Assembly (NCBI GenBank): GCA_963744005.1
Contig: CAVURU010000003.1
Coordinates: 1,426,001 to 1,490,000, forward strand
Direction: 5' to 3'
Length of the DNA: 64,000 nt
Source of the DNA: Palsa-504 sp963744005
GTDB lineage: Bacteria > Actinomycetota > Actinomycetes > Streptosporangiales > Streptosporangiaceae
Shown here: piece after piece, positions 52,388 to 61,060 of the stretch
How positions within the stretch are numbered: the stretch's first letter is position 1
Layout: every line of letters starts with the position of its first letter
Translations under genes and position numbers: made by a program
Notes under the pieces: generated by a model
Databases searched by the model: none
Told to the model about the DNA's origin: nothing
What the model saw: the letters and a program-made list of their open reading frames with translations, nothing else

Positions 52388-53650
52388 TCATGAAGACGGC
52401 CGTCCGGGGCGGTCCGGACCCCCGGGCCGGGCCCCGCCGGCGGGGCCGTCTCGGTCAGGATCTTCCACCAGGGCGGCCGGCCTAACCGCGCTGGAACCGA
52501 ACCGCCGGGACAGCTGATCCATCGCCCGTTCGGCCTCCCGCCAGCCTGTCGGGCGGTCATCCAGGGTTGGCTGGGAACTGGCTCCGGCCGCCGGGACCAG
52601 GCCGGATGCACGCACGCCGACCAGCCGGAGCAGGGTCCCGCGGTCCAGGCCCGAGGACTCGTACAGCTGGCAGGCTGTGGCGTAGATCTCATGCGTCACG
52701 TCGGTCGGGTAGGGCAGCGTGCGGGACCGGGTGAGGGTCTTGAAGCTGGCCAGCCGCAGCTTGACGGAAATTGTCCGGGCCACGTAGCCGCCGGCCCGCA
52801 GCCCGGTCGCGGCCCGGCCGGAGAGCCGCAGCAGCTCGCGGCGGATCCGGTCGGGGTCGCCGATGTCGCGGGCGAAGGTCTCCTCCGCGCCGATGCTCTT
52901 GTCCGGCGAGCGCGGCGTGACCCGGCGCTCGTCACGGCCCCAGGCCAGCGCGTACAGGTGCGACCCGTGCGCCGCGCCGAGGTCGCGCTGGAGGGTGTCC
53001 AGCGGCGTGTGCGCGATGTCGCCGACGGTCTTGAGCCCGAGCCGGGCCAGCGCCTGGCCGGACCGCTCCCCCACGCCCCACAGCGCGGCGACCGGAAGCG
53101 GGTGCAGGAAATCGAGCAGGCCGGCCTGCGGCACCACGAGCAGCCCGTCCGGCTTGCACCGGGCCGAGGCGATCTTGGCCACGAACTTGCTCGGGGCGAC
53201 CCCCACGGAGCAGGTGATGCCCTGCTGCTGCCAGACCTCGGCCCGGATCCGGGCGGCGATGGCGGCGGGCGGCCCGAGCCGGCGCAGCGCGCCGGAGACG
53301 TCGAGAAAGGCCTCGTCCAGGGCGAGCGGCTCGACCTCGGGGGTGATCGTGCCGAAGATGGCCATGACCTCCTTGGAGGTCGCCGCGTAGGCCTGGTGCC
53401 GGGGCGGGACGAAGACCGCGTGCGGGCACAGCCGCCGGGCCTGGCCCACCGGCATGGCCGAGCGCACCCCGAACGTGCGGGCCGGGTAGGACGCGGACAG
53501 CACCACGCCGCGGCCGCCGGTCCCGCCCACGATGACCGGGCGCCCGGCCAGCTCGGGCTGGTCCCGGATCTCCACGCTGGCGTAGAAGGCGTCCATGTCC
53601 ACGTGCAGGATGCGACAGCCCGTGTCGTCCGGAACCGGCCCGGGATTCAT
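52388..53650 (-). CDS. dinB: DNA polymerase IV (DinB), Y family
   Basis: 420 residues. Translesion polymerase. RILHVDMDAFYASVEIRD carries the first metal Asp, VVLSASYPARTFGVRSAMPV is the finger, and LALDEAFLDVSGA has the second catalytic Asp/Glu pair. The little-finger domain follows (GEERSG-like GVGERSGQALARLGLKTVGD, ELLRLSGRAATGLR). No beta-clamp motif is obvious; the C-terminal tail is Pro/Asp/Gly-rich. Confidence 0.95.
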   Translation of the reverse strand: MNPGPVPDDTGCRILHVDMDAFYASVEIRDQPELAGRPVIVGGTGGRGVVLSASYPARTFGVRSAMPVGQARRLCPHAVFVPPRHQAYAATSKEVMAIFGTITPEVEPLALDEAFLDVSGALRRLGPPAAIAARIRAEVWQQQGITCSVGVAPSKFVAKIASARCKPDGLLVVPQAGLLDFLHPLPVAALWGVGERSGQALARLGLKTVGDIAHTPLDTLQRDLGAAHGSHLYALAWGRDERRVTPRSPDKSIGAEETFARDIGDPDRIRRELLRLSGRAATGLRAGGYVARTISVKLRLASFKTLTRSRTLPYPTDVTHEIYATACQLYESSGLDRGTLLRLVGVRASGLVPAAGASSQPTLDDRPTGWREAERAMDQLSRRFGSSAVRPAALVEDPDRDGPAGGARPGGPDRPGRPSS

Positions 53651-53655
53651 CGCGG

Positions 53656-54380
53656 TCAGCGGTGGCCGAGGACGTGCAGCTGGGCGGCGATGTCCCGCAG
53701 CGGCGGGGTGCTGGCCGCGGCTTCCTCCAGCGCGCGCAGCTCCTCGGCCGCGGCGGCGTCGCCGCCAAGCAGCGTGCCGGGGACCAGCCCGCTGAAGACG
53801 CGCAGCCCGTGCGCCTCCCCCACGCTCAGCCCGGCCTGCTCGATCAGCGCGCTCAGCTCGGGCAGGGTGAAACGGCGGGAGTCGCCGGCCTGAGGCCGGC
53901 CAGCAGGGCGCGGGCGTCGGCGAAGCGGCCGGCCAGGGCGCGGTGCAGGACGGCGGCGATGGCGTTGGAGGCCAGCACGCTCACCGTGGCCCCGGGCCGC
54001 AGCACGCACGCGATCGCGCTCATGGCTCCGGCCGGTTCCTCCACGTACTCCAGCACGTTGTGGCAGATGACCAGGTCGACGGCGTCCGGGCCGACCACGC
54101 CGCCCAGGTTGGCCGCCTCGCCCTGCACCGAGGCGAGCCGGGCCCCGGCCTCGGCGGCGCGCCGCTGCGCGGCGGCCAGGGCGTCCGGGTTCGGGTCCAG
54201 GACGGTGACGTTGTGCCCGAGGACGGCGAACGGGACGGCCAGCCCGCCGGTCCCGCCGCCCACGTCCACGATGTCCAGGGCGGGCCGGCCGGTGGCCGCC
54301 ACCCGCGCGGCGACGACCGCGCTGAGCACGTCCCAGACCAGGGAGGAACGGACGCCGTCGCGCCTGAAGTCCACGGCCAC
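53656..54380 (-). CDS. SAM-dependent methyltransferase (frameshift near 53.89 kb)
   Basis: About 241 residues after adding one base at about 53,890-53,905. From ATG 54380, class-I Rossmann motifs: LDIVDVGGGTGGLAVPFA, VTVLDPNPDALAAAQRRA, AVDLVICHNVLEYVEEPAGAMSAI, VLRPGATVSVL. The C-terminal part (SRRFTLPELSALIEQAGLSVGEAHGLRVFSGLVPG) is in the next frame. Substrate unknown; the architecture resembles the SmtA-type methyltransferases that accompany dinB in actinobacteria. Overlap-free but adjacent to dinB (5 bp). Confidence 0.85.
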
Positions 54381-54599
54381 GCGAGCCTCCTGTCCCCGAG
54401 CTTCCCCGAGCTTGCCCCGAGTCCAATGTAACGGCGGCCCGGCGTCGCGCGGGTCAGACTCAGGTTGCCGTGTTAACGTCCTTGAACATAGGTGACCGAT
54501 TGGCCGTTTATATGACTATGCAGGATTCACAGATTTCTCCCAGCCGGACCTCGTGGCATCTCCAGCGCGGCTCCATACGGCCGCCGTATGCTCTTCGCC

Positions 54600-55235
54600 A
54601 TGGCTGAGCACCTCGAGTTGCCTCGCCCCTGCAAGCTGTTGCTGACGGCGGGCTGGAACCTGACCGAATCGCTCGGCCTTCCGGTCATCGCGTACTTCGC
54701 CGGCGCCGCCTTGGGCGGGCGCAACGCGGGCATGCTGGCGGCGGCGGGGGCGATCTGGCTGACTGCGCTGACCCGCAAGATCGTGACCGGCACCGTGCCC
54801 GGCCTGCTGATGATCTCCGGCCTGGTGCTGACCCTGCAGACCGCGGTCGTGCTCGTGACCGGCAGCATGCTGGTCTTCCTGCTGCAGTTCCCGCTGGCCA
54901 ACCTGGGCCTGTGCGTGCTGTTCGCGCGGACCGCGCCGACCCGCAGGCCGCTGGTGGCCCAGCTCGCGGCGGAGGTGGTGGCGCTGCGCCACCCGTCGCA
55001 CCACCCCGGGCTGCACCGCTTCTTCCAGGGCGCGACCTGGCTGTGGGCCGGGATCTTCGCCGCCTCCACGGCCGGGCTGGCCGGCGCGATGGCGGTGGAG
55101 CCGGTCAAGACGTTCCTGCTGCTGACCACCGCGGTGACGGTGGGCGGCACGGTGGCCGGGACGTTCGCCTCGGCGGTCTGGTTCTTCCGGGTGCTGCGCC
55201 GCTTCAACCTGCGGGTACGTTTCGCCCAGGCCTGA
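54600..55235 (+). CDS. VC0807-like membrane protein
   Basis: 211 residues from ATG 54600; an ATG at 54588 is a possible alternative, and neither has a strong ribosome site. Five or six transmembrane segments; the characteristic start is CKLLLTAGWNLTESLGLPVIAYFAGAALGG. It matches the VC0807-type conserved membrane family in length and pattern, but the assignment is tentative and no function is known. Convergent with nusB (13 bp apart). Confidence 0.7.
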   Translation: MAEHLELPRPCKLLLTAGWNLTESLGLPVIAYFAGAALGGRNAGMLAAAGAIWLTALTRKIVTGTVPGLLMISGLVLTLQTAVVLVTGSMLVFLLQFPLANLGLCVLFARTAPTRRPLVAQLAAEVVALRHPSHHPGLHRFFQGATWLWAGIFAASTAGLAGAMAVEPVKTFLLLTTAVTVGGTVAGTFASAVWFFRVLRRFNLRVRFAQA

Positions 55236-55248
55236 GCCTCCGGCGGGC

Positions 55249-55680
55249 TCAGGGTTCCGGCGAGACCTGGGGCTCGAGCGAGGGCTTCAGCCCGGCGACG
55301 CGGGCCAGCAGGCCGTTGACGAAGGCCGGCGAGCCGTCGGTGGACAGGTCGCGGGCCAGGGCGACGGCCTCGCTGAGGGCTACGGCGTCCGGGATCTCGG
55401 GGGCCCACAGCAGCTCGAACAGGCCGATCCGCAGCACGTTGCGGTCCACGATGGGCATCCGGTCCAGGGTCCAGCCCTCGGCGAACTCCGAGATCAGCTC
55501 GTCGATCCGGGCCGCGTGCCCGGACACGCCGCGGACGAGTTCCGCGGCGTACTCCGAGACCGGCGGCGAGGCCAGGGTGGTGCGCTCGGCGAGCAGGTCA
55601 AGGACTGATATGCCGCGCAGCTCGGCCTCGAACAGGATGTCCAGTGCCCGCTTGCGCGCTTTACTCCGGGCGGAGGGCAT
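55249..55680 (-). CDS. nusB: Transcription antitermination factor NusB
   Basis: 143 residues, all helical. With NusE binds boxA RNA for rRNA antitermination. The N-terminal ARSKARKRALDILFEAELRG is Arg-rich for RNA binding, and the C-terminal motifs are WTLDRMPIVDRNVLRIGLFELLW, PDAVALSEAVALARDLSTDGSPAFVNGLLARV. It follows efp on the same strand with a 3-bp gap. Confidence 0.96.
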   Translation of the reverse strand: MPSARSKARKRALDILFEAELRGISVLDLLAERTTLASPPVSEYAAELVRGVSGHAARIDELISEFAEGWTLDRMPIVDRNVLRIGLFELLWAPEIPDAVALSEAVALARDLSTDGSPAFVNGLLARVAGLKPSLEPQVSPEP

Positions 55681-55683
55681 CGG

Positions 55684-56241
55684 TCAGGCGCGACCGAGAT
55701 ACTGGCCGGTCCGGGTGTCGACCTTGATCTTCTCCCCGGTCGAGATGAACAGCGGTACCTGGATAGTGGCGCCGGTCTGCAGGGTGGCCGGCTTGGTGCC
55801 GCCGGTGGAGCGGTCGCCCTGGACCCCGGGGTCGGTCTGGCTGATGGTCAGCTCGACGGCGGCGGGCATGTCCACGTACAGCGGGGTGCCGTCGTTGAAC
55901 GCGATGGTGACCGTCTGCTCCTCGAGCAGGTAGTTGGCCGCATCGCCGACCACGTCGGCGGGGATGTGCGGCTGGTCGTAGTCGGTCATGTCCATGAACA
56001 CGAAGTCCGCGCCCTCGCGGTACAGGTACTGCATCTCGCGGCGGTCGATGGTGGCCAGGTCGACCTTGACGCCGGCGTTGAAGGTCCGGTCCACGACCTT
56101 GCCCGACGTGATGTTCTTCAGCTTGGTGCGCACGAAGGCCGGGCCCTTGCCCGGCTTGACGTGCTGGAACTCCACGACGTTCCAGAGGTTGCCGTCGATG
56201 TTCAGGGTGATGCCGTTCTTCAGGTCGTTCGTGGTGGCCAC
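55684..56241 (-). CDS. efp: Translation elongation factor P
   Basis: 185 residues from GTG 56241, giving the canonical VATTNDLKNGITLNIDG start. Relieves ribosome stalling at polyproline. The KOW-like domain I has the loop HVKPGKGPAFVRTKLKN with the conserved Lys 32 that is modified in many species. Domains II-III follow to the C-terminal VPLFISTGEKIKVDTRTGQYLGRA. Directly upstream lies the aminopeptidase gene. Confidence 0.97.
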   Translation of the reverse strand: MATTNDLKNGITLNIDGNLWNVVEFQHVKPGKGPAFVRTKLKNITSGKVVDRTFNAGVKVDLATIDRREMQYLYREGADFVFMDMTDYDQPHIPADVVGDAANYLLEEQTVTIAFNDGTPLYVDMPAAVELTISQTDPGVQGDRSTGGTKPATLQTGATIQVPLFISTGEKIKVDTRTGQYLGRA

Positions 56242-56255
56242 GTTCGTGCTCCAGG

Positions 56256-57339
56256 TCAAAGGGTGAGAAGATCTCGCGTCGTCGTGGTGAGCGTCTGGGC
56301 CAGGCCCGTTCCCGCTCCCACGACCAGGACGTCCTCGATCCGGACTCCGCCCCGGCCGGGCAGGTACACGCCAGGCTCGACGGTCACCGGGGTCCGGTTG
56401 GCAAGCTTACCCGTTCTGGAGTACCCGATGGTCGGCGCCTCGTGCACCTCCAGGCCGACGCCGTGGCCCAGCCCGTGGCCGAAATGCTCGCCGTGCCCGG
56501 CGTCGCGGATGAGGTCCCGGGCGGCGGCATCCACGTCGGCCACCTGGGCGCCGGGCCGGGCCGCCTGGATCCCGGCCCGCTGCGCGGCCGCGACCAGCTC
56601 GTAGATCTCCCGCTGCCGGCCAGGGCTCGCCCAGCGCGACGGTCCGGGTCATGTCGGCGTGGTAGCCGCCGTAGGCGGCGCCGAAGTCCATGGTGATCAG
56701 GTCGCCGCGGCGCATCGGCCGGTCGGTCGGGACGTGATGCGGCAGGGCGCCGTTCGGCCCGCTGGCCACGATGGTGTCGAAGGCGGGCCGCTGCGCGCCC
56801 AGCTCCACCATCCGCCGGTCCAGGGCAGCGGCCAGCTGGCGCTCGGTCAGGCCAGGCCGGATCCGGGCGAAGACGTCGGCGATGGCCTGGTCGCTGATCC
56901 GGCACGCGGCGGCCAGCAGCTCCAGCTCGGACGGATCCTTGACCGTCCGCAGCTCTTCTATCCTCCGGCCGAACGGCACCAGGCGCACGCCGCTAGCCTT
57001 CGCGGTCAGCTCCGCGTGGCGCTCCACGGTCATCTCGTGCGCCTCGAAGGCCACCGTGCGCTGGCCGCGGGCGGCCATCCGGGCGGCCAGCGCGGCCTCG
57101 AGGAACCGCTCGATGACCAGCTCGAGTTCCGGGCTGTCGCGCTGCGCGGCCAGCGCGTACCGCGAGTCGGTGGCCAGGATGGCGGTGCCCTCGGCGGGCA
57201 GCAGCACCGCGGCGTTCGAGCTGGCCAGGCCGGTGAGGTACCGGACGTTCGGCCCGTGGGTGATGAGCGCGGCGTCCGCGCCCGCCGCGGCGACGAGCCG
57301 GGCGGCCGCCGCGCGGCGCGCCGCGTGCACCTCTGCCAT
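56256..57339 (-). CDS. Aminopeptidase P/Xaa-Pro peptidase (M24) with a one-base frameshift
   Basis: About 360 residues after removing one base near 56,624-56,631. From ATG 57339: N-terminal creatinase-like domain (LITHGPNVRYLTGLASSNAAVLLPAEG), then M24 metal ligands MDFGAAYGGYHADMTRT (two Asp), and in the second frame HGLGHGVGLEVHEAP (His), VTVEPGVYLPGRGGVRIED (two Glu). All five ligands are present across the two frames. The joint is at EPWPAAG versus GRQREIYELV. Near efp in most actinobacteria. Confidence 0.9.
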
Positions 57340-57349
57340 GAAGCCCGGC

Positions 57350-58384
57350 CTAGGCGGCCAGGTCGCGGATCTGCTCGATGAGGGCGACCCGGCCTTCGTG
57401 GCTGGGCGCGAGGGGCGAGACGCCCAGGGTGGTGACGCCGGCCTCGCGGTAGGCGGCGACCCGCTCGGCCACGTAGGACGCGGGCCCGATCAGGCTGGTG
57501 CGCTCGAGCAGCTCGGCGGGTACCAGGGCCTCGGCCTCGGCCTTGCGGCCGTCCAGGTAGGCGTCCTGGATGGCCTGGGCCTCGGCCTCGTAGCCGAGCC
57601 GCCGGGCCAGGTCGTTGTAGAAGTTCCGGCCCCGGGCCCCCATCCCGCCGATGTACAGGGCCAGGAACGGCCGGGCCCGGTCACGCAGTGCGGTCACGTC
57701 GTCGCCGATGGCCAGCGGGGCGGTGGCGATCACGTCCAGAGCGCCCAGCGCCGGATCGCGCCGGGCCAGCCCGTCGGCCAGGGCCGTGCCCCACACGTCA
57801 CCGGCCCGCTCGGGCAGGTAGAAGACCGGCATCCAGGCTTCGGCCAGCTCGGCCGCGAGCTCGACGTTCTTGGGGCCGAGGGCGGCCAGGGAGATCGGGA
57901 CGCGCTCGCGGACGGGGTGGTTGACCAGCTTGAGCGGCTTGCCCAGGCCGGTTCCGCCGGCCATGGGCACCTGGTAGTACTTGCCCGAGTAGGTCAGCGG
58001 CTCGCGGCGCCAGACCTGACGGCAGATCTCGATGATCTCGCGGGTCCGGCCGATGGGGGCGTCGTAGGGCAGGCCGTGGAAGCCCTCGATGACCTGCGGG
58101 CCGGAGGCTCCCAGGCCGAGGATGAACCGGCCGTTCGAGACGTAGTCCAGCCCGGCCGCGGTCATGGCCAGCAGCGCCGGGGTCCGGGAGTAGATGGGCA
58201 GGATGGAGGAGGCGATCTGCATCCGCTCGGTCTTGGCCGCGATGAAGCCCATCTGGCTGACCGCGTCGAAGCTGTACAGCTCGGCCACGAAGACGATGTC
58301 CATTCCGGCCCGCTCGTAGTCGGCCAGTTCGGTCACCGTCTCGGCGAAGCCGCCCGTGTAGTTCAGTGCCATCCCTATCCGCAT
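57350..58384 (-). CDS. LLM-class F420-dependent oxidoreductase
   Basis: 344 residues from ATG 58384, luciferase-like (beta/alpha)8 barrel. Visible parts: MRIGMALNYTGGFAETVTELADYERAGMD, LGLGASGPQVIEGFHGLPYDAPIGRTREIIEI, and the C-terminal IGPASYVAERVAAYREAGVTTLGVSPLAP. The F420 cofactor is inferred from the family and the actinobacterial setting; substrate unknown. Its stop lies 10 bp upstream (in sequence order) of the aminopeptidase start. Confidence 0.87.
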   Translation of the reverse strand: MRIGMALNYTGGFAETVTELADYERAGMDIVFVAELYSFDAVSQMGFIAAKTERMQIASSILPIYSRTPALLAMTAAGLDYVSNGRFILGLGASGPQVIEGFHGLPYDAPIGRTREIIEICRQVWRREPLTYSGKYYQVPMAGGTGLGKPLKLVNHPVRERVPISLAALGPKNVELAAELAEAWMPVFYLPERAGDVWGTALADGLARRDPALGALDVIATAPLAIGDDVTALRDRARPFLALYIGGMGARGRNFYNDLARRLGYEAEAQAIQDAYLDGRKAEAEALVPAELLERTSLIGPASYVAERVAAYREAGVTTLGVSPLAPSHEGRVALIEQIRDLAA

Positions 58385-58452
58385 GGGGACAGGGTACGGC
58401 CAGCCCTCCGGCCGCGGATAGGGCGGCCCGCGCCTGGGCACCGGGCCAGCGG

Positions 58453-58938
58453 TCAGCGGTCCAGGGCGGCCAGGATGTCCTTGCTGACCGACTCGGGCAG
58501 GAGGCCGTCGGTCGGGACGGTGAGGGTGGCCACCGAGGCGTAGGCGGCCAGGCGGCGCTGGTAGGTCTCGGCCAGGCCGGGCTTGGCCAGCATCGGCCGG
58601 CCGGGATCGCCGCCGACCCGGGCCAGGGCCTGCTCGTAGCTGACGTGGAGGTAGACGACCTGGGCCGCGGCCAGGCGCTGGCGAGTGAGCGGGTGCTCGG
58701 CCGCGCCGCCGCCCAGGGCCAGGACCAGCTCGGGGCCGTCCAGCAGGCTGGCGATGACCTGGTGTTCCAGGGTACGGAAGGCAGGCTCGCCGTCGTCGGC
58801 GAAGATCTGCGGGACCGGGCGCCCGGCTCGCTCCTCGATCACCTGGTCGCTGTCGGTGAAGGGCAGGCCGAGCTCGGCGGCCAGCAGCCGCCCGACGGTG
58901 GTCTTGCCCGCGCCCATGAAGCCGACCAGGACGATCAC
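58453..58938 (-). CDS. Shikimate kinase, second copy
   Basis: 161 residues, starting at ATG 58938. It overlaps the aroQ stop by 4 bp. Walker A is VGFMGAGKTTVGRLLA, the shikimate pocket has TDSDQVIEE (Asp), FRTLEHQVI (Arg) and ALGGGAAEHP (the standard GGG loop), and the lid and C-terminal Arg is in ETYQRRLAAYASVA. It is a complete enzyme on paper. A second, different shikimate kinase lies 1.6 kb away in the same operon. Confidence 0.9.
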   Translation of the reverse strand: MIVLVGFMGAGKTTVGRLLAAELGLPFTDSDQVIEERAGRPVPQIFADDGEPAFRTLEHQVIASLLDGPELVLALGGGAAEHPLTRQRLAAAQVVYLHVSYEQALARVGGDPGRPMLAKPGLAETYQRRLAAYASVATLTVPTDGLLPESVSKDILAALDR

Positions 58939-59450
58939 GGCTGGCCTGCCTCGGCCGCCTGCTCAGCGGCCACCTGCTCAGCGGCCACCTGCTCAGCGGC
59001 CGGCTGAGGGGCCTCGGCGACCAGCTCGGCGACGGCCTGGAGGGCGAGCTGGTAGGAGACGAGGCCGAACCCGGCCACCGTGCCGTCGGCTACCGCGGCC
59101 ACCACCGAGGTGTGCCGGAACGACTCCCGGGCGGCCGGGTTGGAGATGTGCACCTCGACCAGCGGGGCGGTCCGCATGGCCAGGGCGTCACGCAGCGCGT
59201 AGGAGTAGTGGGTGAAGGCGGCCGGGTTGATGACGATCGGCATCCGGGCGTCGGCGGCCTCGTGCACCCAGCTGATCATCTCCCGCTCGTCGTCGGTCTG
59301 CCGGACGTCGACGTGCAGGCCGAGCTTCCGGCCGGTCTCGCGGCACAGGTCGGCCAGGTCGTCGAACGTCGCGTGGCCGTAGACCTCCGGTTCCCGGATG
59401 CCGAGGCGGCCGAGGTTCGGGCCGTTGAGCACGAGCACTTGCGGGATCAC
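58935..59450 (-). CDS. aroQ: 3-dehydroquinate dehydratase type II with repeat tail
   Basis: 171 residues from GTG 59450 (overlaps the aroB stop by 4 bp). Dehydrates 3-dehydroquinate. Active-site elements are VLNGPNLGRLGIREPEVYG (Tyr and Arg), VINPAAFTHYSYALRDAL (Asn, His), and VEVHISNPAARESFRHTSVVA (second His). The last 25 residues (from about 146) are an unusual tail built of three AEQVA-type units, encoded by three tandem 15-bp repeats (58959-59003); other AroQ proteins end before it. Confidence 0.93.
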   Translation of the reverse strand: MIPQVLVLNGPNLGRLGIREPEVYGHATFDDLADLCRETGRKLGLHVDVRQTDDEREMISWVHEAADARMPIVINPAAFTHYSYALRDALAMRTAPLVEVHISNPAARESFRHTSVVAAVADGTVAGFGLVSYQLALQAVAELVAEAPQPAAEQVAAEQVAAEQAAEAGQP

Positions 59451-60532
59451 GGGGTAACCTCCTCAAACGCGCGGGCCAGCAGCTCCTCGGGCGGGTCGTC
59501 CAGGATGCCGGGGCGAGCCAGCCCGTCGAGCACCACGAACCGCAGCCGCGCGCCACGGGCCTTCTTGTCCATGCTCATGGCCTGGCGCAGGTCCGGCCAG
59601 GCACCGGAAGAGTACCGGGTGGGCAGGCCGACGCTGGCCAGCACGTCCCGGTGCCGGGCCTCGGTCTGCTCGTCGAGGCGGCCGGCCAGGCGGCCGACGG
59701 CGGCGGCGAAGACCATCCCGATGGACACCGCGTCCCCGTGCCGGAACCGGTACTCCTCGACCCGCTCGATGGCGTGGCCCAGGGTGTGCCCGTAATTCAG
59801 GATCTCCCGCAGCCCCTTCTCGGTCAGGTCGGCCGACACCACCTCGGCCTTGACCCGGATGGCGCGCTCGATCAGCTCGCGGGCGGACTTTCCCTCCGGC
59901 ACGGTGGCGCCCTCGGGGTCCTGCTCGACCAGGTCCAGGATGACCGGGTCGGCGATGAAGCCGGCCTTGATCACCTCGGCCAGGCCAGCCACGTAGTCGG
60001 CCCGCGGCAGTGTCTCCAGGGTGGCCAGGTCGGCCAGCACCCCGGCCGGGGAGTGGAAGGCGCCGACCAGGTTCTTCCCCGCCGGGATGTCGATGGCGGT
60101 CTTGCCGCCCACGGCCGCGTCGGCCATGCCGAGCAGGGTGGTCGGGACCAGCACGACCGGGACGCCGCGTAGCCAGGTGGCCGCGACGAACCCGGCCAGG
60201 TCGGTGGTGGCTCCCCCGCCGATGCCCACGATGGCGTCCGACCGGGTGATCTTGTGCTCGGCGAGCCTGGACCACAGCCGGGCGGCGACCTCCGCCGTCT
60301 TGGCCTCTTCTCCGTCCGGGACGGGCTCGGCGCGGACGTCGAACCCGGCCGCCCGCAGCGCCCCGCAGGCCGGGCGGGCGATCTGTCCGAGCCGCTCGGC
60401 GTGGATGACCACGACCGTCCCGGCCTGCTTGGGGATCAGGTCGGGCAGCGCGCTGAGCACCCCGACGCCGACCACGACCGGGTAGGCCGGGCTGCCGTCG
60501 GAGGGGCGGACGTCGATTCTGGTCGCGGTCAT
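59447..60532 (-). CDS. aroB: 3-dehydroquinate synthase
   Basis: 361 residues. Converts DAHP to 3-dehydroquinate with NAD and a divalent metal. NAD-binding GIGGGATTDLAGFVAATWLRGVP and VPTTLLGMADAAVGGKTAIDIPAGKNLVGAFHSP, and the metal sites in AEVIKAGFI and LNYGHTLGHAIERVEEYRFRHGDAVSIGM are clear. The ATG overlaps the end of the shikimate kinase gene by 4 bp; its own stop overlaps aroQ by 4 bp. Confidence 0.97.
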   Translation of the reverse strand: MTATRIDVRPSDGSPAYPVVVGVGVLSALPDLIPKQAGTVVVIHAERLGQIARPACGALRAAGFDVRAEPVPDGEEAKTAEVAARLWSRLAEHKITRSDAIVGIGGGATTDLAGFVAATWLRGVPVVLVPTTLLGMADAAVGGKTAIDIPAGKNLVGAFHSPAGVLADLATLETLPRADYVAGLAEVIKAGFIADPVILDLVEQDPEGATVPEGKSARELIERAIRVKAEVVSADLTEKGLREILNYGHTLGHAIERVEEYRFRHGDAVSIGMVFAAAVGRLAGRLDEQTEARHRDVLASVGLPTRYSSGAWPDLRQAMSMDKKARGARLRFVVLDGLARPGILDDPPEELLARAFEEVTP

Positions 60533-61032
60533 CCGTGCTCGCCAATCCGGCCCGCGATGAGGCGGGCGAGCTCGTCGGGATCGTCGTCGTCGGTGTTCAC
60601 CGTCACCGTGGCCAGGCTCTCGTAGACAGGCCGGCGCTCTTCCAGCAGGGCGCGGAGCCGGCCGCGCGGGTTCCCGGGGACGACCACGCGGGCCCGGTCC
60701 AGGCCGAGGCGGCGCGCGATGGTGCCGAAGTCGGCCTCCAGGTAGACCACGGGCAGGCCGTCGAGCAGGCGCACCAGATCGGTGTCCAGCACCGCGCCGC
60801 TGCCAAGGGCGAGCACGCCCCCGGTAGCGGCGAGCTCGCGCAGCCCCTGTGTGGCGGCGGCGCGCTCCAGGTCCCGGAAGGCCTGTTCGCCCTGCTCGAC
60901 GAAGATGTCACTGACCGGCTGGCCCGCGGCCGCGGCGACCTCGGCGTCTGTGTCACGGAAGCCGGTGCCGAGGCGCTGGGCCAGCAGCGGGCCGACGGCC
61001 GATTTGCCTGCGCCGGGCGGCCCGATGAGCAC
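60529..61032 (-). CDS. aroK: Shikimate kinase, first copy
   Basis: 167 residues from GTG 61032. Phosphorylates shikimate with ATP. Walker A is IGPPGAGKSAVGPLLAQ, DTDAEV supplies the Asp, FRDLERAA the Arg, and the C-terminal RRPVYESLATVTV is the usual end. One departure: the shikimate loop reads ALGSGAVLD, with Ser in place of the middle Gly of the GGG loop. The 28-bp gap after aroC and 4-bp overlap with aroB keep it in the aro operon. Confidence 0.93.
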   Translation of the reverse strand: MLIGPPGAGKSAVGPLLAQRLGTGFRDTDAEVAAAAGQPVSDIFVEQGEQAFRDLERAAATQGLRELAATGGVLALGSGAVLDTDLVRLLDGLPVVYLEADFGTIARRLGLDRARVVVPGNPRGRLRALLEERRPVYESLATVTVNTDDDDPDELARLIAGRIGEHG

Positions 61033-61060
61033 GGCCCGCGGCTGGCCGGCGGCTGACCGG

